Part shown: positions 25,003 to 37,000 of the stretch, in pieces
Layout: each line of letters begins with the position of its first letter
Position numbering within the stretch: position 1 is the stretch's first letter
DNA from: Eopsaltria australis
Taxonomy: Eukaryota > Chordata > Aves > Passeriformes > Petroicidae
Direction: 5' to 3'
DNA: 64,000 nucleotides
Assembly (NCBI GenBank): GCA_034509425.1
Contig: JAVTVJ010000344.1
Location: forward strand, 293,872-357,871
Made by a program: the position numbers and the translations under genes
The notes under the pieces: generated by a model
Seen by the model: only the letters and a program-made list of their open reading frames with translations
What the model was told of the DNA's origin: nothing
The model's database searches: none

Positions 25003-25529
25003 CTAAAAATTCTCCTTTAAGATGTATGCAAGATTCCTAAGACGACATATAGAGAAGGATGGGAAGAGGGCTGCAATTCCAGGCATGGAATCTGCCTGGA
25101 GCACAGAAGTCCAGCTTTTTTGGGCTTCTGCATAGTTCTGCATAGTTACTTTTAGAGACTGCATACGTTCAAACATCATTCCAAGGTTCTGTAGCTTATC
25201 CCACAGGTCAGCCCAGTACCTCTGCTTTTCTGCTTCCTGAGATGTTGTGATGTCATGTGTTGCCACACCCATCCTTTCTGGTTTACCTGTCTCTTCTAAT
25301 TGTAACATTCAACCTCTGTCTCTAGAACAGTGCCAAAATCCACCTTTTTCCACTCAGTACAATAGGACACTTTAGTGGTGATACAACAAATCCTTTCTTG
25401 TTCATCAGTTGACTTAGGTCTCTCTAAAGTTCTCGAGAATGATTTGATTTTCTCTTGTGCCTCTTCAACCAAACAGATCTTGGGCTGGCTTGTGAGCTTC
25501 ATGGCACAGTGAAGCAAAACAGATTGCAT
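25003..25529 (-). pseudogene. Unidentified coding-like stretch with a frameshift (possible retropseudogene)
   Basis: Two minus-strand reading frames (25529-25296, then 25308-25003) adjoin end to end. They read as one hydrophilic, helix-prone protein of about 175 residues if a single frame change near 25300 is ignored. The composition, with runs such as SQEAEKQRYWADLWDKLQ and FERMQSLKVTMQNYAEAQKS, looks like a coiled-coil protein rather than random AT-rich translation. I see no intron, no clear start and no poly(A) tail on the minus-strand 3' side. I do not recognise the family. It could be a decayed retrocopy, an exon of an unknown gene, or chance. Confidence 0.35.
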
Positions 25530-27339
25530 GCATTGTATATCTGTATCTTCAGTACCTTATGCATGAATTTAAAACTTCTCTTATGAATTTAAAACTCCTA
25601 TGCAGCAGAAACAGTGCTTTGTATTTGCATACTTTTTTGCATATATATTTAATTTAGATCAGATCTAATTTAGATCTTTAATTGAAGAGCAGATCATTCT
25701 AAGAACAGGGACATTATTTCAGACGAAAGCACTGTTTTGCCATTGCCTGCTGGGCATCCTGGTCTCACCACTCACTCTTCGGTCTTAACAAATTTATTAT
25801 CTTTGTGCAGTTGTGTCAGAACTATTCAACTAAACCACGGCCTGCTAAGCAAGCATGGGCTGTGTGGTATCATGCAACATTGCAAGCATGATGTTTTTGC
25901 AGAATATACTTATCCCAAGGTAATGCTAAACGACACACTGTGCTTCATGCCAGTGCCAGAGATTTGTGTGACAAAACTTCTCTAATAGAGAAAAAAAAAA
26001 AAAAAAACCCACAAAGAAAAAACCCAGCAGGGAGTACACGTTCAAAGTCTATGCCCTCGACTTAGCAGCCCAAGGTAGTGACTACCACTAAAGATACACA
26101 CAAGGGTGCGTAGAAGAGTGGTTAGGATAAGGATAACTGACCAACGTCAACTCATAAATCTGCAGCCACAAAAGCAAACAAGGTGAGCACATTGATTTGA
26201 GTGGGAACTCCCTGTCTGGCTAGTCAGACACATTCAGACCTGGATGAGGCTGTTCCAGTTCACCTCATGAGCTTGTCCGCTCTGAAAGCCAAAATGTCCC
26301 AGCTCCTTTAAACTGAGAGCTGAGTTGTATAAGCAAGAAAAGTTTCTCTCTTTTGATGGCTGCACAACCCTTCATCAACCCCTAAAGGGCTCCATGACAA
26401 ACATTAGGTATAAAAATTTGATCGATAGATAACAGATCATAGAACAGGAAGAATACTTTTGTTAAATTAACACAGTTTTACTAAAGCACTAAGAAACTGA
26501 TGATGACACCACTTAGCTACTATCAGTAATTTTGCAATTGTATTGTGGAAATGTAATAAAAAATGTACAAAATCATAAATTTAAGTATTTCCTTTGTCTC
26601 ATACTTTTATGCTAAAATTTATATTCCAAATTGTTTAACAGCTATATTTCCTTAAAGTGTGGGGAACATTTTACAAAACTTTTTATGGTCTAGAGAAAGG
26701 TTGTTGGCTGTCTGTCTAATCCTGATGGGTTAATAATCAAATGCTGTAAAAAAAAATCCCCTTGAGGGCATTCCACATCTTAGGCAGAGGTGCACTTTAT
26801 AGTTTATCACAACTGTGGTACAACACAATTTACATTTGCAGACAGATATAAACAAGAGTAAGTGCAGGGAAATAAATAGTAAGTTGAAAATATCCCTTAG
26901 ATTCAAATGGAATCTGAGTTTTGAGTCTGACTTCAACAAGGAAGATATCTTGACTTCTGCCAAGAAAGACACTACTTCTTCGCAAAACACTGAAAAGCTG
27001 TCTTCTTTGGTTTATTGATTTGAATGCATCTTTTGCATTTCCAGTTTAAGATGGTATTTTAACAATCCACATTTCTAAATCACTGGTGGTGAGACATCTG
27101 TGAGCACATACCCGCAAGGTGTAACTCCAAGACTATTCGTGTCAGCGAGAATTTCTCTTCAAACTTTGTGTCATCATGCGTGTTCTAGATCTTCCACGAA
27201 CGTGAAGAGTATTTGTATTGTGTTGGAAAACGGAAGTTAGATTTAACACCTCACGGTAACCGCATAGTATCAGGACTCACATTTGAGTGCTGCAGGGGGG
27301 TGAGATATGTTTTATACCCTGCGGTGCAGTATGTAGTTA
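25530..27339. other. Intergenic sequence upstream of the RASEF CpG island
   Basis: It includes a 14-bp direct repeat of ATGAATTTAAAACT (about 25562-25597), an A17 run at 25991-26007, and ordinary AT-rich sequence. Distal RASEF control elements could lie here, but none is recognisable by eye. Confidence 0.45.
25991..26007. repeat. A17 homopolymer
   Basis: Seventeen consecutive A residues. This could be a relic poly(A) tail, but no retrocopy is evident just upstream. Confidence 0.9.
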
Positions 27340-27570
27340 CCTGTGCCATTCGCAATATGCCGGGCCCCAGGGGAAGCCCTTTCCCTACACTCCGTGGGGC
27401 AGCGGGGCCCCTGCGGGCCCTGCCCCGCCCTACTCTCCCTGGGGAGCGGGCAGCCGGCCCGGGACCTGCCCCGGCCCGGAGCCGCCACCTGCGTTCCGCC
27501 TCCCGGCCATGCCTGGCCGCGCGGGGCGCCGGGGCGGAGCAGGGCCGGGCCCGCCCCGCAGAGCCGCAGG

Positions 27571-27573
27571 TAG
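27571..27573 (+). other. In-frame upstream stop defining the RASEF start
   Basis: This TAG lies 72 nt (24 codons) upstream of the ATG in the same frame. No in-frame ATG lies between them, so 27643 is the first usable in-frame start. Confidence 0.9.
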
Positions 27574-27642
27574 GGCAGCCGCCGCCCCGCTCCCGTCCCG
27601 TTCTGCCCGCGGTCGGAGCAGCCGCGCCGCTGGCGCTGGCCG

Positions 27643-28013
27643 ATGGATCCCGAGGCGGCGGGGGACGAGCTGTCCCGCTTGCGCGCCCTGTTCCTGGCGT
27701 GCGACGCCAGCGGCTCGGGCCGCATCGAGCGGGAGGACTTCGCTGCTCTGTGCGCCGAGCTGCGGGTGCGGCCGGCCGAGGCCGAGGCCATCTTCCAGCG
27801 CCTCGACAGCGACCGCGACGGGGCCATCACCTTCCCGGAGTTCGCCCGTGGTTTCCGCGGTGCCACGCGGCCGCAGCCCGGCGGCAGCGAGCCGGGGGGC
27901 GAGGACATGGAGGAGGAGGAGGAATCGTCAGCGGCGTGGGTCGCCGCGGGGCTGGAACAGCCCTGGAAGGACTTCGAGGTGCGGCTCGGGGACGAGGCGA
28001 AGTACATCCCCAG
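27643..28013 (+). CDS. RASEF: RASEF exon 1 (residues 1-124): two EF-hands
   Basis: The exon begins at the ATG and ends at CAG|GTAAGG (phase 2, splitting Arg124). EF-loop 1 (residues 21-32) has D-S-S at positions 1, 3 and 5 and Asp rather than Glu at position 12. EF-loop 2 (55-66) is canonical: D-D-D at 1, 3 and 5, Gly at 6, Ile at 8, Glu at 12. A glutamate run follows at about residues 88-93. Only the second loop looks like a typical high-affinity Ca2+ site. Confidence 0.95.
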
Positions 28014-31000
28014 GTAAGGTCCGGGCCCGCCCGCTCCGCCCCACCCCGAGCGCGGCGGTGGGAGCGGGTCCAGGGGCCCGGGGTCGGGGGGCTGAGCCTA
28101 CTCTGGGGCGCCCCGGCCCCGCCGCCGAACCGGCCCTGCCGCCCTGCGGGGCGGGAGCGGCCCTCCTGGCGGAGCTGCCGCCGGCGCTGATGCAATCCCA
28201 GCTGCGGAACGGCCGAGCAGCCTGGCCCCTCTCCCCCTGCGCCTGCAGGTGCGGAGAGCCCTCCACACACCCCACACACCTGCTTCCCGGCTGGGATGGC
28301 TTCCGACGCTGTTCTTCTAGCATGCAGCCGCTCCTGGCTTCCTCTGCTCTGCTCTGCTCTGCTCTGCCAGTGATCCACGTGGGAAAGTCCGGCTGCTAGA
28401 AAGCACGGGATGTAAAGTTCTGCCGGCTCCGCAGGAACTTTCTTCCCGCACTATTCCCCGATCCAGCATTTTTTTTCCAGCCCCGACAACTTTTTCCTCG
28501 TAAAGGCTGGCGAGCAACATCGTTGCCTCCATGTTAACGGCGTTGGTAAATGTGGCCCTCGGTCTGATGAGCTCACTGGAGTTTGTGAGAGTCTTTGTCC
28601 CCGTCTCAGTGAAATGAAGACAACTGTTGGTGGCTTGGTTTGAGACTAACCCCCTTTACCACGGGTCTGTCAGTACGGGGGTGGTTCCAGCGTACCAAGA
28701 CACATTTTAGTGGCTCTCAGTAATGTGCCTGAAAGCTGATCAAAATTAATATGAAAATGTTGGCCATAGAAAGTACAGAGTGATTGTGCTTCGTTTTTAA
28801 AACGGTAATAATGGAAACGGTAATCTGAATTTCAGGACTTGGCAGCTACTCAAGAGAGTTTTAAAAAGTTACTTATGTGAATATATCTCTATGTTGTCTC
28901 TATATAGTGCTTCTTAAATTCTTACTTATACCAATAATTTGGTTCCAGCCACATTTGAAAATGTCTTTGGATTATGAGGTTAAAAGTTTCTTCAGAGAAA
29001 TTTTCACTTACTTAACCTACTACTCATGTTCAAATCTGGAGTCAATTGTCTTTTCTTTTTGGACTAATACTCTTTAGTCTTACCGGACTGCCCCATTTCA
29101 GACAGATAGTAAATTCATACAGGTCTTTCTTAATTTGTTCATGATACTTTTGGTGTTAGACGCTTGCTTTCTGCAGAAAGCGAGCAAGAACAAAAGACTG
29201 TTTGAAAACTTGCAGACAACCTGAAGTCAGAAACTCAATAGGAGCTGAAAAAAAATCTGACTCATGAACAGTGGTAACTTGTGAAAGCATCTGTCTCCTC
29301 TCGGTAATAGCTCTGTTTCAGTATCTTGGTTACTGTTTGCAGCAGCAGTTTAAGTATAGTCTAACTGGTTGTCTAAAAGGATAATAGTAAGAAAGGGGAA
29401 CAGCTTTAATTGACTCCACTATGCAGACATATCTGGTAGTTTTGCTAAATTGATCATGACATAGTGTAATTTGTGTTATGGTTCTTTTACATAAAAACTG
29501 AAAACAACTAAGTTTTGATGTTAAAGTACTATAGGTGGGCAGTAATTCAATATGAATGTTTCCTGTTTAGGTTCAGATTTGAACATCCTTCATAGTTGGC
29601 TGTATTTATTAGATGTGTATCAGTATCAGCTGAAAAACAGTGTGCCCTTTGTGTTTCCTCTCTGCTGTCCTGAAGTGCTAGAAGGTCTGTTTTACAGCTC
29701 AACTTTTTTCCCATTTGTAGGCCACATCTTTTTTTGTTGAAATGTATGTGTAAGGTTTTTTCATGTGAGTAGTTCCACTAAAATCATTAGGACCACTTAC
29801 ATGAGTAATGAATATATTGAAATTGTTTGAGGATTCTTAAGCAGTAGAATATAAAAAAATCCAGCAAAGTACAAGCTAGATGTCAAAAAAGTTATTTGTC
29901 TTTTTGTTTAAATTATTTAATTTGTTTTAGTTGTTTAGTTAGTCACTTCAACTTTTTATTCAGGAAAAGGCAGTACTTTGAAAACTAGAACTGGCTTGCA
30001 ACACACCCGCATCTTCAGTACTATAAAAGAGTTGGCATTCTTCTGTTGAGTTTTATTGCTCTTCATATATTTGCCGTGACATTGATATCTGTGAGAAAAG
30101 TAATTACAAAGGAGAAACTCCTCAAAGCCAGATGAGTGCAGGTGATAGTCCATGTTTTTTAATCTCAGTTGTGTGGTTTTTATCTTGATCATTTTGGGGT
30201 TCAGTTCCTCAAAATGCTCTGCCTTGTGGCCGCAGACTAGCAAGACACTGGCACATGTGCTTTGTGCTATTGGGGTTTATATAGAGAGAAACAAGGCATA
30301 GCAAATGGAAGTAGTGAGATAAGGGTTGAAATCAGGAGAAAATGCCACAGTAAACACCTGTGGTCTCTGTCACTCCTCAACTTGATTGCATACCTGTGGA
30401 AATCAAAAGGAAATTTTTCATGATACACATGGTTGTGTCTCCATTTCAGAAACTGAAAGTTCAGTTTCTGTGACGGAACTTTTTAAAAGCATAAATAAGC
30501 CTCCATAATGACATGTGAAACCCAGTAACAGTTTATACCCTGACCCAGTCCTCATGTAGTAGCAGGCCTTTGATGCAAAATTATTTACTGCCAGATACTA
30601 AAATAAGCATGTACTTCAATAAGCATATTTTGAATTTACTTACTTTTTAAAAAAAGGTAATTTTATTATGGGGTGGATCACACCTCTGCAATTTGGTGTA
30701 TTAGTTGCACAGTCCTTTTAGATTACACTTCAAAAGATTCAAGTCTGTGCTGAAGCTGTGGTTGTATTGTTTGTAGTTAAACAGGCAGAGTCACATTAAG
30801 GAGTCTCTTTACAGCCTTGCTCCTGTCCTCCTCACCTGAACAGATTTTTTGGACTAAACTCAGTTAAATTTCTTGGTAAGGGGATTACTTTGAGACAAAG
30901 TATTGTTTGCCATAGCCTTTACTTGTGCTTGGTGGGCAATTTGCCTCTAGGAGAAAAAGGTGGAAAGCCTTTCCAGGCTGATAACCTAATGTGTGAAGTC

Positions 31001-34000
31001 AGACTTTTGTGAAATTTTACAGAGGATTGTTTTTTTTTGTTAGGTTGCTGCTTTTTGTTGTTGTTTCTGTTTTGTTTTGTTGGTTTTTCATTTCATTTAA
31101 AATGCAGCTACCCTTCTGCATCCCTACATTTGATTAGAAATAATGAGTAATTAAACATCAAATCATGCATTGCCTTTAGTTTATATATAATGACTTGCCA
31201 GCTGGAGATCTGTTTTTCTGACAAGTGAGCCATGTTCATTAGTTTATTCCTCTAAGAAGTATTTGCAATGGTACAGGAGTGGACAAAAAAGAAACTGAGC
31301 TTTTTGGTGCTCCAGGCAGTGAGTGCTTCAGTGCACTGCCAGACTGGAGGTGTTTAGCCCTTGATGGTGTTACTGCATGTTGCATTCTTTGTTGTTGCCA
31401 GTCTCAGTTTGAATTTCAGTGGCAAGGCTGAAAGGTTTCCTCCATGCCCTATTAGACAGACAGATTCCTTTAAGCATGTGGGAATCTCTCCATAATGACA
31501 ATCTTTTTCCATTCCTCAGTTTGAGTAAAGAATGATCGAACATCCTCTGACACTTCAAGAGAAATCCTGTACTTATGAATGTTGTGACATTTCTCTCTCT
31601 TTAAATTACAGGCAAAAAACTTCCTGGAAAGCAGATTTTTAAATTTCAATGTCAAAGACTTCAGTCAGAAAGAACAAAGACATGGTTGGGACTGTAAAAA
31701 AAGACAGCCCTTCCAGGCAACTTCTGTGCAATATTTGGCAAATTGGATAACCTTATTGGAAAATGAACTAAATTAATTAGAGCTTGAATGGGTGGATAAA
31801 TCTGAAGCAGAAAGTTTGTAATCCCTATTTTGAGTTAAATTCTGCTGCCTCTGGGAGGCCTCATACTCCATTGCTTTGCTTTTTAGTCTTTGGGTCTGTT
31901 TTATTTGTGTGCCTTGTACTTTCAGCCAAACTGGCTATTCATCAGACTCTGATTTCAGTGCTGCCTGATTGTGAGATTTTATGCCTCATACAATTCCAAA
32001 GTCTCCTAATGTGATTAGGATAACAGTGTGCCCCCAGTCATGTCATCTGGAGCTGTTTAGAAAATGTGGATCTGGAGAATGTGATAAAATGAGAAAAGCA
32101 TGCTGTTCTTAACATGAGCTACTTAAACTGCAAAAACAGGTGATGCTCATGGGATATACTGCTGTACTACAGCAAAGAATGGAAGCTCTGCTGCATAAAT
32201 AACCCGTCCAAAACCTGTCATGTTCTTGCTGTCATGAACTAGGATGGATTTTTGCCAAAGTCAATATAGAGCACAATATTAACTTTTGTCAGCAATTTGT
32301 GTTTGCTTCCATGAGATGATGAGCCATGATGTCAGAACTGGAGAGGTTTCCTTGGAAGTTGAAGAATGTTCCCTGGAGAGGGGATAAAGGCAAATCCTGA
32401 AGAAAAATAGATGCTGTGTCCTTTTTTTGCCACAGTGCTGGAGAGGGGATCTCTTCTCTAAGAATGTTGTCTTGTCTTTTAATGCATCTCATGCAGAGGT
32501 TTGAGAGATGTGCTCTGCTGGAAATGTGATGGATGCCTTTCTGTGAACTAGGAGACTTTCTAAGATACATTAAGTTTTACTGCTCTTCTGATTTTTGCTT
32601 TAATCAAAGCAGCCTCTGTGCCAACTAATATAAGCACTGTAGCGCTCATTTTCCTGGTAATTTTCCTGGTATCATCATGTGATCATTTGCCATAATGTCT
32701 TTGAGGTGTTCTCCTTTTCCACTGACTTCATCTTTCCCTACCTGTCCCATGGTCTTTTCCACTGCTGCTCCACTGACTCTATATCATACTTCTAAGGGAA
32801 CAGTATTCATGCTTTGGAAACATTAAAAATCTTTCCTCTGGGAATCAGACCTTGGCTGGGCTGTCTCATCTGGGGGTTACAGATTTGATTGTCTTCTTTT
32901 AATGCAGTCTGTTTCTGAAGGGGCAGATACAGGAAAAGAAAAGGTAGTTTAAAAAAAAAAACCCATAGTGCTTTAAGTTGACAAATACTTTGAATTTTTC
33001 ACTGTGTTAAAATTCTGTGTAATCCCTTTTTCTTTAAAGCACTTAATCTAGGAGAAAGTGTTAGGCACTCAGCTATGACAGAATTAGAGCCTTTCCAATC
33101 TGTGTCAGATTCGGTTGTTATTTTCTGCTGTTATAGTATGTCCAATGTGTCTGCTTTTCAGAAAAAGGTACTTCTCAATCTCTTGGAGGCACACATGTGC
33201 TGTTGGTCTCCAGTGTAAGGACAATTATAAGATGCATAATACTTAAGCTTTCTTTTGCTCTGACCACCCAGCTCAGACCTTACCAGCTCAGACCACCTTA
33301 TGCTTCATCTCTTTATGTCCATACCAGAACAGAACTTCTGCAAGCGATCTCAGCAATTTTACAAGCTGACCTACAGTGGAAAGAGGTTATTAAAATAGTG
33401 TTCTAAAACCAAATATTGTCATTAGGGTCAGGCTGGGGGGCTTGTCTAACAGCATATTCTTTCTGGGAGCAGATGTCAGATACTGAGAAACTCTGGAGCT
33501 GAAAAATTATTTGTTCAAAAATTCCTCTGAACTGCATTCAGAGTGTGGATTACTAGGCAAATGGTCACTGTACAATCAGCAAACAATAATATTATGAATT
33601 GATAAGGATTAGTATAGCTGTGTGGGTTAAATGAAATTGGGACACAGTATAATCTAAATACCTGATGTCTCCAAAGTCAGTGTTGTGGGTTTTCTTGGTG
33701 TAGGTCCTCCCCCTCTTACCCCACCTCTGCTCCTTTATGGTATTTTAAAAACCATGGTGTTTTAAATCTATCATATTAGAAATTGCATTATAATCAGAGC
33801 AGTTTTATTTTCTTTATGCAGTTCTTGCAGGAACTCTCTGAAACCATGTGAATACTGTAACTTTGCTTAAGTTAACTCATGTGAAGCTGTGCAAATATTG
33901 ACTAATTATTCTTACTAAGTACTAATTTTACAGATGATTTATGCTATAAAACCTTTGAGATGAGGTAAGGTAAAGCCAAAGCAGTCCTTGGCCACAATGC

Positions 34001-37000
34001 TATACTATTTGTGGGTATTAGTGTTTTGTGTCTGCACATTGCAGAAGCAGCAGAAATAAATGCATGCATGTGTAGCCATAGTTCCAGATGAACAAAGTGT
34101 CAGATTTTCATGCCATATATTAAAAAATACTCTTTCCATGCATTAGTATTTGTGAATATCTACTGTTGTGTTAGTGTGGAACTTAAAGGTGTGCTGCTAA
34201 CTACACTAAAAAGTGAATTTAGGATTTCAAGGAAAACCAGTTTTAAGGGGCAAATCCAACCATTTGAGATGAATTTTGCTAAAGCATTTTGTCCAGCAAA
34301 AGGACAGACTATTTAGAGTTCAAGTCAGCTTGGTGAAATCCATCTGTAAAATCTTCTTTGATAATTAATTTTGAATAACTAATGAATTTGCAGGAAGAAA
34401 TAGCATGTATTCAGGAGGAAGCGAGGACAAACAAATTGGCTAATATTCATTGCAGCTAATCTGTCCTGCTGCAGCAGTGTCAGTGATTTTCACCAAAGCA
34501 TGTGAAAACAGAGGAATGAGTGAAAATATAAAAATGGCAATTTGGAACAAATGATCTTCAAATACTTACTGCATATTGATACAGAGTCCACATAATTGCT
34601 GGTACCTTCATCATGGATTCGTGGGTACTTGGAGTGACTAAATCACTGACGGTCTTTCCAATTCATGAAAGTGTATTACATCTTCCTGAAAGTATAAGTG
34701 GTTAAGTAATCCTGCTAATTTTGTTGCATAACTTTGATTTCTCATCTGGTTTTTTTTTGTTGTTGTTGGGTTTTTTGGTTTGTTTTGTTGGTTTTTGTGT
34801 TTTTTTTTTTTTTTTTGTTGTTGTTGATTTACTAGTTGTGAGTCTACTTTTTATTAAGACATCCTGTATCATTGCTGTAGAAACACTCTCGTTAAGTATC
34901 ACTGAGAGTGTCAGTGACCAGTTGTGATCTTTCCAGGTCCTTTCCAGAGCCCTGCATGGTTATGGTTGTATGGATATTGCTTGACTTCTTAAGCCTAAGC
35001 TTCCTAAAACAGTGTCACTGAGGTATTTTGAATCCAGTTGTGTGGTAGCTGGTCATTGGGCTAAGAAGGAATATGAAATATAGAAGTTTTTTTAATCTCA
35101 GAGGGAGAATAAAACCTCATAGCAACTACTTTGAGTTTCTGACTACTGCATCTTAAAGCAGACTTAGCTGTGTGGCAGAGGGTCAGCATCACAGACGTAC
35201 TGATTTCTAGCTTCAATTCAGGCACGTGTATTTACAGATCACAGAATATTCTGAGTTGGAAGGGACCAACAAGGATCATCAAGGCCAGCTCTTAAGTGAA
35301 TGGGCCATGCAGGAATTGGACCCATAACCTGGTGTTATTAGCACCATGCCCTAACTAACTGCTCTCAGGTTTCCATATACTTAGAAAAGAATCACAGAAT
35401 AGTTACAGTTGGAAGGAACCTTTGGAAATCATCCAGTCCAACTTCCCTGCAAAGGCAGGGTCAGCTAGAGCAAGTTACACGGAAATCTGGCCAGATGTAT
35501 TTTTAATATCTCTAGAGAGGGAGACTCCACAACATCTTTGGGCAGCCTCTTCCTGAGCTCTGCCAGCCTCAATGTAAAGAGACTCGTGTTGAGGTGAAAC
35601 TTCCTGTGTTTTAGTTTAGGGCCATTGCTCCTTGTCCTTGTTGATGGGCGCCACTGAAAATAATCTGGTACCATCCTCCTGACACCAACCTTTGGGACAT
35701 TTATATCCCCTCTCTGTCTTCTCTCCTCCAGACCAAACAGACCCAGCTCCTGCAGTCTCTCCTCATAAGAGAGATGCTCCAACCCCTCATCATCTTTGTG
35801 GTCCTCTGCTGGACCCTCTCCAGTAGCTCCTTGTCTCTCTTGTGCTGAGGAGCCCAGAACTGGACACTCCAGGTGTGGCCTCACTAGGGCTGAGTAGAGG
35901 GGAAGGGTCACCTCCCTTGACCTGCTGGCCACACTCTTCCCAATGCACCCCAGGGATACCATTGGCCCTCCTGGCCACAGGGGCACTGATGGCTCATGGA
36001 CAGCTGGTGATCCACCAAGAGTCCCAGGTCCTTCTCCACAGAGCTGCTCTGTCAGAGCAACCCCTGTCCTGTGCTGGCACTTGGGGCTGCTCCTCCCCAG
36101 GTGCAGGGCCTGACACCTGCCCTGACTGAACTCATTTGGTTTCCCTCTCCAACTCTCCAGCCTGTCAAGGTCCCACAGAATGGCAGCAGAACCTTCAGGT
36201 GGATCAGCCACTCCCGCAGTTTAGTGCCATCAGGAAACTTGCTGAGGGTACACTCTATCCCTTCATCTGGATCACTGATAAACAAGTTGAACAAGACTGA
36301 TTCCAGTATTGATCCCTGGAGAATGCCACTGACTACAGGCCTCTGAAATGTCCTTAACATTTTTTCACATGCAAATCATTAATTGAATAAATATACATTT
36401 GAGGAGTCCTTTAATGTTACATCATTTATACGGAGTTTGTAGCATCTGATGATCAGATAAATCTGTTCATTATTGCTACTGTTTATGAACCTCAGCATTA
36501 TTCCATTTAGAATATGTTTTGAAAAAGAAATTGTATGCCTACATTGGAAGATATTTAACACTAAATACAGGTAAGCATTAGACTTTGTAAAGGAAATCCT
36601 TTGCAAGACAGAAACATGTATGTACACAGAAATTTCTCAGGCATCCGTGAATCTTTATCTCTTTGTGCTGGTTTTATGTTTCTGTATCTCAAAATGAATG
36701 TCAACATTTCAGCTGGAAGCAGGTTTTACAGTGTCCTGAAATAGTTCAATTGTTTAAAGGGGAATTTGAACTATAGTAACAGCTGTGGTACTCTTAATAA
36801 AGTGAGTTAGACCTTCAGTGAAGAAATCACATACAAGAAGCAGAGTGCTGCAGTGTTGATAATCAAAGCTGTGGAATTGCTTGAAGTGGGAAAGAAATGA
36901 AGAGAATATGCACTCATTGTTGATACCATGTGTATGGTGAAGTTATTAAATAGCACTACCTCCACTGAAGATAGGAAAACTTCAGCCAACAAGGAGGATT

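Larger units (their letters stand above)
27340..28270 (+). promoter_or_regulatory. CpG island promoter of RASEF
   Basis: This is an abrupt GC- and CpG-rich block in otherwise AT-rich DNA, covering the upstream region, coding exon 1 and the start of intron 1. GC-box-like strings occur at 27423-27430, 27531-27537 and 27551-27557. I see no convincing TATA box next to the start. This fits a broad, TATA-less CpG promoter. The transcription start cannot be placed from sequence alone. The initiator context has C at -3 and G at +4, so it is only moderately strong. Confidence 0.8.
27509..28399 (+). other. Upstream ATG opening a long out-of-frame ORF across the RASEF start
   Basis: The ATG at 27509 is in another frame. 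On unspliced sequence it stays open through coding exon 1 into intron 1, so it overlaps the main initiation codon. If the transcript starts 5' of 27509, this uATG could lower RASEF translation. The openness is probably just GC richness, which removes stop codons, and I do not claim a protein product. Confidence 0.3.

Noticed and set aside
1..27340. Search for 3' exons of FRMD3, the upstream neighbour of RASEF in human
   Set aside because: No FERM-domain or C-terminal FRMD3-like peptide was recognised, so FRMD3 probably lies further upstream.
27213..28190. 325-codon plus-strand ORF over RASEF exon 1
   Set aside because: It is out of frame with RASEF, is Arg/Pro/Gly/Ala-rich, and is open only because the CpG island lacks stop codons. 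The true frame is fixed by EF-hands and splicing.
27312..28378. Two long minus-strand ORFs (231 and 183 codons) antisense to RASEF exon 1
   Set aside because: They have the same GC-richness artefact, low-complexity composition and no recognisable domain.
35465..36211. 248-codon minus-strand ORF in intron 1 as a host gene
   Set aside because: It encodes frame-mixed CR1 reverse-transcriptase remnants, so it is annotated as a repeat.
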